From the NCBI RefSeq assembly GCF_021390195.1, contig NZ_CP090003.1, positions 3,369,501 to 3,433,500 on the forward strand: 64,000 nt of DNA, read 5' to 3'. Below the pieces are notes generated by a model. It saw only the letters and a list, made by a program, of their open reading frames with translations. It had not been told where the DNA came from and did no database searches. This document shows positions 19,801 to 26,963 of this stretch, piece by piece (within the stretch, counting starts at the first letter, position 1; every line of letters begins with the position of its first letter). The position numbers were made by a program, and so were the translations under genes. The DNA comes from Flagellimonas sp. CMM7. Lineage in GTDB: Bacteria; Bacteroidota; Bacteroidia; Flavobacteriales; Flavobacteriaceae.

Positions 19801-22194
19801 GGTAACCTTATCGTTTATGTTGAAGCCTTGGATACGCCTTTCTGTGATGTAGTCAGTAACATTGTTACTGTAAGATCTCCAGATAGAGCATTATCTGTTG
19901 TGGCAAATCAAACCTCAGAAGTTACATGTAATGTACCAGGGTTGGGAGAAATTACTGCTACAGGAGATGGAGGTTGGGGAACCTATGAATATCAGTTGAT
20001 AGCTCCAGATGGTAGCACAGTACTCGTTGATTACCCAAATACAAACCCAATCTTTCAGAATTTATCTACAGGAAATTATACTGTAAACATTAGGGATTTT
20101 AGAGGTTGTGAAGAAAGCACTATGGTTAATCTTCCACTACCTACACCTATTACAGCGGATATTCAAGTGGTTAGCCCATTGGCATGTAATAATGACAATA
20201 ACGGTGTTATAGAAACGTACAACGTTTTGGGGGGACAAGGTCCAGGTAATTACCTGTATCAGTTAAATAGAATTACAGATGGGACAAATAGTGGACTTCA
20301 GATTACCCCTACTTTCGCTAATTTATCTGCAGGAGAATATACCATTACAATTTTTGATGGATGGAATTGTAGCTTTACAACAGTTCCGATTACAGTTCAA
20401 GATCCTGAAATTGTAATTGCTGAATTGGTTGAACTTCAACCACCAGGTTGTGGAGATTTGGGAAGAATGGAACTAACTGTAACAAACCCCGAAGTTGGAG
20501 TGGATTATTTTTACCGTAGAGCTGGAACAGCAGACCCATTTACACCTTTTGGAGCTGGTTTAACGAGCATAGAAATAACGGCTGATATTACAATAGATCC
20601 AGGACCGTTCCAATATGAAGTTCAGAACTCCAACGGATGCCCATTTGAAAGCTCTAATCAGATTTCTTTGGATCCTGCAGCACCTTTGGTAATTGCTTTG
20701 GATTTGACAAACGCAACCATCAATTGTGCAGGAGAGGCAACGGGAATTATCCGTTCTGAAGCTTTTGGGGGAATTGGTAGTTATGTATATACATTATTAA
20801 ACTCAAACACTCCGCCTAATCCAACTGTGGCCAATACAGTAAGATCAGCTCAGAGTTCTGGAATATTCAGAGATCTAAACCCCGGAACATATTATGTTTA
20901 TGCGCAGAGTGGTGGTTGTGAAGCAATATCTACACCAATTGTCATTGAGCCAAAACCACCTTTGGTATTGGATTACTTAGAAGCGGTTCCTGTAATATGC
21001 CATGGAGATAGTAACGGGCAAATCATAATAGAGGCTAGCGGAGGTACAGGTGCAATTAGATATTCAATATCTGATACATTAAGTGAATTCTTTGAAGGTG
21101 ATGACCCTGCAAATCCAAATAGAAAGACTTTTAATGATTTATCTCCAAGAACATATGATGTGATCATTCAAGATGATTTAGGTTGTACTATAACCAGAAC
21201 TGTGGAAATAACCCAACCTATGGAATTGTTGGCAGGTATAGCTTCTACCACACCAGAAATATGTTTGGGTGATGAGGATGGTACATTAACTTTAAATGTA
21301 ACAGGAGGTACCGCGCCTTATTACACTAGTGTGAATTCTGCAGACGATGCTGACTTTGTCTTAAACAGCACAATGTTTTTTGATGGACTTCAAGGGGGTG
21401 AAACTTACGTGATTTTCATTAGGGATTCCAATGGTTGCCAGACTAACATTGTTGCTGAAATAGGAATAGGTATTGAACTCATGGCAGAACCAATAGTTCA
21501 ATATGGTTGTGATGGTATTTTTCCAAATAGTACAGCGACTGTTTCCATTACGGATAGTGCATTATTGCCAAACCTGCTGTTTTCATTGGATGTTGATGAT
21601 ATTCAATTGGCAAATGATCAAAGAGTGTTCGGAGATCTTCCACCAGGAGAACATACCGTTTATATTTATCACCAAAATGGTTGCGTAACATTTGTGGAGT
21701 TTGAAATAGATGCATACGAGCCATTGATTCTAGAAGCAGAAAAAATTGGCCCTAATGAAGTTAAAGCAATTGCGACCGGTGGATTTGGAGGATATGAATA
21801 TTTCTTCCAGGGAGAATCGTTTGGAGAGTTAAATGTTTTTACAATTAATCAAGATGCCAATATCACCATAATGGTAAGAGACCAAAACGGATGTGTTGCT
21901 AATTTAGTAATGCCTTTTGATTTTGACGGAATGCCGGAAATTCCAAATTTCTTTACCCCGGATGGTGATAATCTAAATGATTATTGGAGACTTGGCAATA
22001 GTAGTTTCTTTCCAAACTTGGAAGTGAAAATCTATGATCGATATGGACGTGTAGTAGCTATATTAGATGAAGTAAAAGGTTGGGATGGTACTTATGAGGG
22101 TAGTGAGTTGCCAACTGGAGACTACTGGTATGTGGTCAATGCAAATGACAAAGATAAACAACAGTATGTAGGGCATTTTACACTTTACAGGTAA
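13873..22194 (+). CDS. Giant SprB-repeat T9SS-secreted surface protein 1
   Basis: The 2773-residue protein has a signal peptide (LYAVLLVFISIFCSTVLA) and a short Ser/Thr-rich linker. A Cys-rich module spans about residues 85-178 (LAKFFLCG, CTWNTVG). Dozens of roughly 80-90 residue SprB-type repeats follow, with recurring GGTAPYEYS-like cores, LxPGTY turns and VTDANGC ends. The last ~85 residues are a gliding-motility-associated type B sorting domain (FFTPDGDNLNDYW, KIYDRYGRVV, GWDGTYEGSELPTGDYWY, VGHFTLYR). Such proteins leave through the type IX system and act as adhesins or gliding tracks, as SprB does in Flavobacterium johnsoniae. The gene has its own transcript and lies outside the tRNA-Pro island. 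A longer homologue lies inside the island. Confidence 0.93.
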   Translation: MLPQKTRHLLYAVLLVFISIFCSTVLAKTEVKTILTKIVSTVSEPSTEEASSISNIDDSVAKTNTFLSASSSMFMTIIQGANEEVVCPNDGSTLAKFFLCGTSDIRTLTLSQSGSSYEWQKLDPNTCAPTVVDDCPTINAACTWNTVGTGATYSLDSAGEFRVRVDSGQFFYFKTTLNPLDPQLIKEDIICGNPGRVEVTNVPAGYEYSLNNSGGPYQDDPFFDITTPGNNMVWVRLKNVSASACLFPSNTVNIQNLDITVDVTANDILCSSELGSIDVQVSGVPGFYTYRLIKNGVTVDTFGPNGLDSYTFANVSPGVYSIRVDTNDCSETVTTDTGGATIEIGNGISPLDVVATASASFGCGAASVDVDLTTTGGTAPYRFSVDGGAFGSTYTSTTSFTVTTPATYAILVEDANGCQRTASVNVPDIPPPIFNITEEDANCGGSNNGRITVNVTSGFGYEIEYSNDNGASYQTSNVFSNLAPGTYDIVLRYEQDSFTCTTSPIVGTIGTPSNISATATPDSVPTCANENGGQITISGVSGGTSPYEYSVGAGFGANPVFSNLGVGTYTPLIRDANGCVQPLPDIVFNVLDKPTDIAFTISSLDCITTTASVGLVITGGTGPYNHEIIAPAASAVNNGTVSTFTGLGLGTYTFRVTDNEGCSYDENYAITDISSIGVQAQQTKVVTCVGDSDGEGRFLVDGFNTTYSYDIDGGTLFTGQNSGIVPLTGLAAGSYVISVTDEDTNCTDTSTLTIEEPSIAFAISSLDVTDMSCQNGNTGAVRVNTVGGWGANRYTLTQPDSSTRGPKNGSVFSNLSQDGLYQVSVTDANGCTVTDSFTLTILQAPTLTLDAGASDFCYDNFTAATLVVNATAGTAPYQYRINGGALGASNSFSGLTPGNYSIEVVDANDCRDTVTATIEPQVTALATTIQELDCAGPPAQIQVNISNGYTSGGNYDIYEVQINGGGYSSDNNNITGNSFIYSIPNDGSIVSDTTYQFLITDSQGCTTESNIVTITPPETIAGSVVGIDTQCGDATSGIVEVIADTSQGVPPYEYSNDNGATFSSQNIFSGYGPGTHGGFMVRDSRGCVSPAYNVTIAASAALNATSTPSPAVCSSGPIVGSIATSLSNGVAPFDYVLLDVNGTLVASSMGTASTIANFPNLPVGNYTVVTTDAQGCEDRDEIVIDQNTLDLTPLDTPPALCSDTLFPYRVQASGGTAPYEFRLVGDPIFQLGTGVNNDIFDVTGLVVPNVTYFVEVMDANGCTYIEEIDFLTAPNPVTVTATSTTASCNVAGSGGIDYEVSGISLNPGNFTVTLQNTDTGATISGPTPYITEPIPFNDTFTGLAPGNYQIIVTDTDTGCSASTLVFIGFSSPSIVIDNNVEATCNTGALITVRGFGGTAPFEYAYVPNGDPAPMVFVADTTFEIPGPYPSDYDFYVQDANGCTALVTATVTQEAGIPTPAIDVINQCTATSGYQINVTAPLSTGSGLPEETFMYDIGSGFQSSVNFVVPNPGSYVITIRDGNGCTDTIAADVFDFFAITADATSFPTCNAGDGEITVNTTGGSGNFEFQLRNAVTLANIGAAQSSNTFTGVLPGDYNILVTDLSSNTTPLCTDEAIVNVSTVNTPVITATPSTEITCNGADNGTISVELQPGSDTDTPLSYILYDGASATIMAGPQASPVFDDLAPDTYQVEVVSDRGCTDRSGDILISEPTLLQVDAINTEFSCNPSSNQFSTATITIFTDTNGDGSGTATGTGPYTYSMNDGTPQFDGTNFQTSNTFEVIDNGTNQSIILTARDQNGCEEMTTVNINTPTDITFSYSVSPLTCDASGAGVSPGSITVIVNEGAGNYEVEILPLGSEPARSSSGTDRVVWPISTPGDYIFAVTDVGNGGCSYLTTTVNMPEYNNIEAVIAEVRPVTCFNGNDGEISLEINNFSGTYNYEVFTRDNSGVETTTGVTGGFDTNAPINSPEIITGLPAGNLIVYVEALDTPFCDVVSNIVTVRSPDRALSVVANQTSEVTCNVPGLGEITATGDGGWGTYEYQLIAPDGSTVLVDYPNTNPIFQNLSTGNYTVNIRDFRGCEESTMVNLPLPTPITADIQVVSPLACNNDNNGVIETYNVLGGQGPGNYLYQLNRITDGTNSGLQITPTFANLSAGEYTITIFDGWNCSFTTVPITVQDPEIVIAELVELQPPGCGDLGRMELTVTNPEVGVDYFYRRAGTADPFTPFGAGLTSIEITADITIDPGPFQYEVQNSNGCPFESSNQISLDPAAPLVIALDLTNATINCAGEATGIIRSEAFGGIGSYVYTLLNSNTPPNPTVANTVRSAQSSGIFRDLNPGTYYVYAQSGGCEAISTPIVIEPKPPLVLDYLEAVPVICHGDSNGQIIIEASGGTGAIRYSISDTLSEFFEGDDPANPNRKTFNDLSPRTYDVIIQDDLGCTITRTVEITQPMELLAGIASTTPEICLGDEDGTLTLNVTGGTAPYYTSVNSADDADFVLNSTMFFDGLQGGETYVIFIRDSNGCQTNIVAEIGIGIELMAEPIVQYGCDGIFPNSTATVSITDSALLPNLLFSLDVDDIQLANDQRVFGDLPPGEHTVYIYHQNGCVTFVEFEIDAYEPLILEAEKIGPNEVKAIATGGFGGYEYFFQGESFGELNVFTINQDANITIMVRDQNGCVANLVMPFDFDGMPEIPNFFTPDGDNLNDYWRLGNSSFFPNLEVKIYDRYGRVVAILDEVKGWDGTYEGSELPTGDYWYVVNANDKDKQQYVGHFTLYR

Positions 22195-22404
22195 GTTATT
22201 GTAATCGTTTTTGAGTATATTTACGCTTGTACTGTAGTTTTATTATTTGAATTTGTACGATTTAACCAATAGATTCAATTCACCTAAAGAAACAATAGTT
22301 CATTTAAAGAAATATAAAGCTGCCATTTTAATGGTATTACTAGTTCTGTTGCCCGTATATGGTTTCTAGAAGTCTAGTTGGCTAATTCTTAAACGTGCTA
22401 ATTA

Positions 22405-22701
22405 ATGGATAAAAACCAATCTACGCCTGTTCCCTCTTTTTTAACCTGCGAATCTGAAAATCTTGACTATTCTATATTTCAATTGAATCTTTATCTTAAC
22501 GGATATAGCGAAGGAGATAAACCATATAAAATAGATTACAATACCTTGTTGATGAGTTATCATCTTTGGAAAGGAAAAAACCTGGACGAGTTTTGTCAAA
22601 ATCAAACTCTAGGTTATTTTTTATTGAATCCTGCAAATGATTCTGCAGAAGCACGAGAGGCTTTTTGTATTGAAATCCGTGAATTCCTATCTGGAGTTTG
22701 A
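22405..22701 (+). CDS. Small hypothetical protein (98 aa)
   Basis: The ATG at 22405 opens a 98-residue acidic, soluble-looking protein with no signal peptide. Notable segments are DYSIFQLNLYLNGYSEGDKP and MSYHLWKGKNLDEFCQNQTLG. I do not recognise a family. It lies between the giant surface protein and tRNA-Pro on the same strand, with its own short leader. The 210 bp before it hold only a short hydrophobic open stretch (22253-22369) that I do not call. Codon use looks like the neighbouring genes, so it is probably a real small gene. Confidence 0.6.
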   Translation: MDKNQSTPVPSFLTCESENLDYSIFQLNLYLNGYSEGDKPYKIDYNTLLMSYHLWKGKNLDEFCQNQTLGYFLLNPANDSAEAREAFCIEIREFLSGV

Positions 22702-22789
22702 AAAATCTAAAACCTCTAAATTAGATTTTTGAATTTGTAGAACTTCAGGCTCAAATGTCATTAAAATTTATATTTTTGCAATCCATTTT

Positions 22790-22864
22790 CGGGATGTGGC
22801 GCAGTCCGGTTAGCGTACACGGCTGGGGGCCGTGTGGTCGCAGGTTCAAATCCTGTCATCCCGA
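22790..22864 (+). tRNA. tRNA-Pro (anticodon GGG)
   Basis: A complete cloverleaf is visible: acceptor CGGGATG (22790-22796) pairs with CATCCCG (22857-22863); the anticodon arm is CACGG-CTGGGGG-CCGTG with GGG; the T arm contains GGTTCAAATCC. CCA is not encoded. Its 3' end serves as the integration target of the downstream island. Confidence 0.95.
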
Positions 22865-22865
22865 C
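22853..22865 (+). repeat. attL: tRNA-proximal copy of 13-bp island repeat
   Basis: CTGTCATCCCGAC spans the end of the T arm, the acceptor 3' strand and one base past the discriminator. The identical 13-mer recurs at 53213-53225 in the same orientation, as expected for the core of a tRNA attachment site. Confidence 0.82.
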
Positions 22866-22887
22866 GAACTGCCTTTTTGGCAATATC

Positions 22888-22921
22888 AAAGCACTGTTAA
22901 TCGTATGATTGTCAGTGCTTT
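22888..22921 (+). terminator. Terminator after tRNA-Pro
   Basis: AAAGCACTG (22888-22896) pairs with CAGTGCTTT (22913-22921), followed by a T-rich stretch. It lies inside the island end and can stop tRNA transcription before the integrase gene. Confidence 0.65.
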
Positions 22922-23081
22922 CCATTTTTTCTGCAATCATTTGATATCAATTAATAGCACATTATAGGTGTGCAATTCGGTGTGCACACCGGTATAGTGT
23001 TTGTTGTACTTTTAAGTAGCAATAAGGTGATTTAAATGTAGTCTTTACAATTCATTATTGTTTAACAAAAAGACGTACAAC

Positions 23082-24143
23082 ATGCGAACAGACAGCACTT
23101 TAGCGGTAATCTTCTTTACCCGAAAAAAGCGAAACAATCCTGACAAACTGGATATCTATATCCGGATTACGGTCAACCAAAGGCGTGCAGAAATTAGCCT
23201 AAAAAGAGATATTCCGGTGTGCAATTGGGATGTTTTAATAGGAAGGGCCAAGGGAAACACCCCAAACATTGAAAGACTCAATGGCTATTTAGAACAGGTT
23301 TACGCGGAGATATTCAACTCCTATAAACAATTGCACTTGGAACGAAAGCTAATTACAGCAAACGCCATCAAACTACGTTATTTGGGTGAAGACGAACAGC
23401 ACAAGACCCTTATGGAACTCGTAGCGTATCATAATTCTACCATGCACATCACCCTAAAGCCAGGTACGTTGAAAAACTATGCCACTACTGAAAAGTATCT
23501 GAAACAGTTTTTAAAAGATAAAAAGAAAGCCAATGACATCTTTCTCATTCAATTGAACTATCGATTTATTGTGGACTTTGAGCAGTACATCAGAACCTAC
23601 AGACCCAAGAAGGCTCAAAGAACCTGTACCAACAACGGGACAATGAAACATTTGGAGCGCCTTATGAAAATGACCAATCTCGCCGTAAAAATGGAATGGT
23701 TGGACAAAGACCCATTTCGGAACTATAAACTCAATTTTGTAAAAAGCGAACGAAATTATCTAAGTCAACGAGAAATAGACCTGATTACCAACACCACCTT
23801 TAAAAGTGAAACCTACGAACGGGTAAAGGATGTATTTCTATTTAGTTGTTATTCAGGGCTTTCCTATATCGATGTAAAAGAACTGGTGCCCACTCAATTG
23901 CTGATTGGCATAGATGGCAATTATTGGCTCCATACAAAAAGGGAAAAGACCAATGAAGCGGTAAAAATCCCCTTATTGCCAAAGGCAAAAGAGATTGTGG
24001 AAAAGTACAAACAAGAAAGCGAGATTAGCGAAAAACTACTTCCTGTACTCAGCATGGATAGGGCGGCCAAAGTATACCGCCCACAGCGGATGAAAGTGAG
24101 CAGTGTAAACGAAGTACTTAAAATCGATTCATTCGTGTGTTAA
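23082..24143 (+). pseudogene. tRNA-Pro island tyrosine integrase, C-terminus lost to IS21
   Basis: The reading frame from ATG 23082 gives 353 residues of a Bacteroidota phage-type integrase. It has an arm-binding domain (about 1-90, with IRITVNQRRAEISL), a SAM-like core-binding domain (about 100-210) and the start of the catalytic domain with YSGLSYIDVKELV and LHTKREKTNEAVKIPLLP. The frame ends at IDSFVC, just where the IS21-family element begins, so the His-x-x-Arg box and tyrosine nucleophile are missing. No remainder of the catalytic domain is visible on the far side of the IS. The position directly after tRNA-Pro identifies it as the enzyme that inserted the island. ATG at 23082 is used because the upstream extension needs a TTG. 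Confidence 0.88.
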
Positions 24144-24145
24144 AA

Positions 24146-24877
24146 TTAATGATTATTCCTTAGTTTTTTTCTCATTGATTCCCCTTTTATGCCTATCCTA
24201 TGTGCGGTATGCACCAAGCGATCGAGGATTGCGTCCGCAATGGTCTTTTCCCCAATTATCTCATGCCATGCCTCTACGGGCAGTTGGGAAGCTATTATCG
24301 TCGATCGTTTTCCGTGCCTGTCCTCTATTATTTCCATAAAGGAGTGCCTGTTTATATTGTCCAAGGGTTTCAGGCCAAAGTCGTCCAGTATCAGCAGGTC
24401 CTGTTTTTCGAGCTTGCCTATCAGTTTTAGATATGAACCGTCGGCCTTTGATGTCTTTAGCGTGGTAAAGAGCTTTGCGGTATTGAAGTACATGACCTTG
24501 CTGCCCATCGAGCAGGCCTGATGGCCTATGGCGGAGGCCATATAGCTTTTGCCCACGCCCGTGCTCCCCGTAATGAGGATGTTCTCTTTTCTGCCGATGA
24601 ACTCGCAGGACGCAAAACGTTGCACCTGGTTCTTGTCGATGTTCCTTTCGGGAGTGTAGTTGATCGCTTCCATTACGGCACTGTACCTGAACCTGGCCGC
24701 CTTGGTCAGGCGTTCTATCTTGCGGTTCTGCCTATCGTCCCATTCGGACTGCATAAGGTAGGCCAGTAGTTCATCGTTGGTGTAATCGATGCTCTGGGAC
24801 GAGAGGCTGGTGTTGAAGGCCCTAATCATTCCGTGGAGCCTTAACTGTTTCATTTGTTCCAATGTCTGTTCGTTCAT
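24146..24877 (-). CDS. istB: IS21 family helper ATPase IstB
   Basis: The 243-residue AAA+ protein has the Walker A motif GSTGVGKSYMASAIG (about residues 102-116), Walker B DLLILDDFGLKP (about 158-169), and sensor-type IIASQLPVEAWHE. The N-terminal helical region (LEQMKQLRLHGMIRAF, DELLAYLMQSEW) is typical of IstB/DnaC-like helpers. It delivers or activates the IstA transposase at target DNA. Length is normal and the frame is intact. It follows istA by 32 bp on the same strand. The ATG at 24877 is the natural start. Confidence 0.96.
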   Translation of the reverse strand: MNEQTLEQMKQLRLHGMIRAFNTSLSSQSIDYTNDELLAYLMQSEWDDRQNRKIERLTKAARFRYSAVMEAINYTPERNIDKNQVQRFASCEFIGRKENILITGSTGVGKSYMASAIGHQACSMGSKVMYFNTAKLFTTLKTSKADGSYLKLIGKLEKQDLLILDDFGLKPLDNINRHSFMEIIEDRHGKRSTIIASQLPVEAWHEIIGEKTIADAILDRLVHTAHRIGIKGESMRKKLRNNH

Positions 24878-24909
24878 GATGCTTGTTTTTAATTATTGTT
24901 AAGCGATTA

Positions 24910-26454
24910 TTATTTGTAATAGTTCCCTCCCCTGATGTTTTCATGGTCGGGCACCTCGGTGTTGTCCAGTGGGTCGTCTTCAAGGACGTCCCACCCCTTT
25001 TTCAGGATACGCTCTACCATTTTGTAATTGTATGCCCCATAGTCGGATGCGCGCCTGCAGGCATTGTCCAAGCGCCGGTTTCCTACTTTCTTGGCCAAGT
25101 GGAGTATGCCCAGACAGGACTTATAGGACTGTTCGGGATGTTGTTTCTTGTCGAGTATCCCGATGATGTATCCCTTGCAATGGTCGCCGATATGCCCTGC
25201 CCAAGCGATGAACTTCTCGCTGCTCCATTCGCTGACGAACCGATGGTGCGATGGCATATGCTCCGCCATGGTGGTATACCCGTACTTCTGCCTTTTCCTT
25301 GTATGGGCGGCAAGGCGTTCGTGCCTGTGGTATATCTCGACGAAGCTATGGGTGTAGACGATCTTGATCTGCTTGCCGATGTGCCGATAGGGTACGCTGT
25401 AATAATGCTTGTCCTTGCCAAGGTAGATGTGGCTGTTCTTGTGTACGGTGCCCTTTGCGTAGAATCTTATCTCGTACCGCTTCAATGGAAGGGGCTTGAG
25501 TTCTTGCCGTTCCACTTCCTTGAACAACGAGTACCGGGAGTACTCCCTTCCCCTGAACGACCTGTCATTGTGTGTTTTCAGTAGTTCCGATATGGCCTTG
25601 TTGATTTCGGTTACGGAATGGAAGGCCTGGTTGCGCAACGGCGCAAAGACCCTGGTGTAGATGATCCGGACGGCATTCTCTACGATGGCCTTGTCCCTTG
25701 GCCTGTAAGCCCTTGTGGGAAGTACGGCCGTTTCGTAGTGTTCGGCGAAATCGGCAAATGTCTCGTTGACCTTGGGCTCGTAACGACTGCTCTTGGTAAC
25801 TGCCGATTTTAGGTTGTCCGTAACCATTGCTCGGGGAACCCCGCCGTAAAACCAAAGGGCGTTCTCGGTACAGCGCATGAAGTCTTCCAGTTTTTGGCTT
25901 GTACAGGCCTCGACATAGGTATATTGGCTACTTCCCAATACGCATACGTAGACTTCCAGTTCTTGTAGCTCCCCCGTATGTCTATCTACGATAACAAGCT
26001 TTTTCCCCGTAAAATCTATGAATAGCTTGTCGCCCGCTTTGTGGGTAAAGTGCATTACGGGGGAGACTTCCTTTGTCCATTCCCGATACCAGTACCTGAA
26101 CTGTGAGAGCTTGAAGCCGTCCGGGTGCTTCTCGTAATATTCCTCCCATAACAATTGCTTGGTAACACCCGTCCTGCGTAATTCCCTGTCAAAATAGGGA
26201 AAGTACTTCTCGAGGGTCTTCAATTGTTCGCTCTTGGGCTTTTGGTCCGACCGGAAAAGCCTGTGGATCTCCTCCAGGGTCATTGCGGACACCTCATAGG
26301 AGGTCAGCTTGTACCGCTTGAAGAAGTCGATGTACTTGGTTACGGTATTGCGGGAGAGGCCCAGCTGCTTGCTGATGCCCCGTTTGCTCGCGCCCTCGCC
26401 GTACAATTTGAAAATCTGTTTTGCCTTGCGCATATCTATCTGTTTGTTTGCCAT
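24910..26454 (-). CDS. istA: IS21 family transposase IstA
   Basis: The 514-residue transposase begins with a helix-turn-helix (about residues 5-45: KQIFKLYGEGASKRGISKQLG, SRNTVTKYI). A DDE integrase core follows (about 125-300) with LFIDFTGKKLVIVD (first Asp), AMVTDNLKSAV (second Asp) and AIVENAVRIIYTRV (Glu). A C-terminal region contains the Mu-type DNA-contact beta barrel (KGTVHKNSHIYLGKDKHYYSVP). The frame is intact, so the element may still be active. ATG at 26454 (MANKQIDMRKAK) was chosen; the longer frame from 26490 reads into the terminal region. It cut the tRNA-Pro integrase when it inserted. Confidence 0.96.
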   Translation of the reverse strand: MANKQIDMRKAKQIFKLYGEGASKRGISKQLGLSRNTVTKYIDFFKRYKLTSYEVSAMTLEEIHRLFRSDQKPKSEQLKTLEKYFPYFDRELRRTGVTKQLLWEEYYEKHPDGFKLSQFRYWYREWTKEVSPVMHFTHKAGDKLFIDFTGKKLVIVDRHTGELQELEVYVCVLGSSQYTYVEACTSQKLEDFMRCTENALWFYGGVPRAMVTDNLKSAVTKSSRYEPKVNETFADFAEHYETAVLPTRAYRPRDKAIVENAVRIIYTRVFAPLRNQAFHSVTEINKAISELLKTHNDRSFRGREYSRYSLFKEVERQELKPLPLKRYEIRFYAKGTVHKNSHIYLGKDKHYYSVPYRHIGKQIKIVYTHSFVEIYHRHERLAAHTRKRQKYGYTTMAEHMPSHHRFVSEWSSEKFIAWAGHIGDHCKGYIIGILDKKQHPEQSYKSCLGILHLAKKVGNRRLDNACRRASDYGAYNYKMVERILKKGWDVLEDDPLDNTEVPDHENIRGGNYYK

Positions 26455-26508
26455 CGTCTTTTTTACAAAAGAACCGATGGTAACCCACAAATAGAATCGA
26501 TTTTTTAG

Positions 26509-26554
26509 TGGTTCACTTTCGTCCGCCCGGTGTGGCTCACTTTAACCCGCCCGG
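26509..26554. repeat. Tandem terminal repeats of the IS21 element
   Basis: Two 22-bp copies, 26509-26530 and 26533-26554, share the pattern TGGyTCACTTT followed by CCGCCCGG. They lie upstream of istA, where IS21 elements carry multiple transposase-binding repeats. No matching inverted copy was found at the istB end. Confidence 0.65.
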
Positions 26555-26963
26555 GGTGGTATACTATGCCCGTTTTTTGCACTTTTGGCCAGAAATTGGA
26601 CAATGTAGCGTCGCTTTAGCGCGCTACCCTCTCGCTATTCCCCCTTAGTTTAGCATTCATAGTTTTCATAGAGATATTTAGTTAAATTATTGCTTTATGT
26701 TTATCATTGATCTTTAATCGGGGAATACTCTCCATAATTGTCAACTATGACCAAACTGATAAGGGTGAATTATGCGCTATTCAAAGCCCTGTCTTAGTTT
26801 GTTCTCAAGTCCTTTATCGGTCATTTTCTAGACAGGAATCAGATAGCGATCCAGATGCTTCTTACATGGTCAAGATTCCAGGGATAATCCAGAAGACGCC
26901 ATAAAATCTGCCAAACCACAGATATAATTATTATCAAATGTTAGTTTTGGAATTCAATTTACT
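26555..26963. other. Gene-free spacer between IS21 and adhesin 2
   Basis: These 409 bp contain no gene I can support. A short palindromic patch lies around 26605-26625 (GTAGCG then CGCTAC), and the rest is AT-rich. A 65-codon open frame at 26707-26904 has no recognisable features. The spacer may hold debris of the element carrying the first integrase, but no integrase C-terminus is readable here. Confidence 0.5.

Larger units (their letters stand above)
24128..26554 (-). mobile_element. IS21-family insertion sequence
   Basis: istA and istB lie in the usual order with a 32-bp gap. Base composition is clearly more GC-rich than the flanks, suggesting recent arrival from another host. Multiple terminal repeats are visible before istA (26509-26554). 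The end next to istB abuts the truncated integrase, about 20 bp past the istB stop. Exact termini and target duplication could not be fixed by eye. Confidence 0.88.

Noticed and set aside
22253..22369. Short hydrophobic reading frame (TTG start, about 38 codons) before the 98-residue gene
   Set aside because: It could be a signal-peptide remnant of a PorP/SprF-like gene, but there is no standard start codon or homology beyond a hydrophobic run.
24883..26508. Long plus-strand open frames opposite the IS21 transposase
   Set aside because: They are antisense readings of istA permitted by its higher GC content. The DDE motifs are on the minus strand.
26707..26904. 65-codon open frame between IS21 and adhesin 2
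   Set aside because: No recognisable motif, atypical composition and location in mobile-element debris; not supported as a gene.
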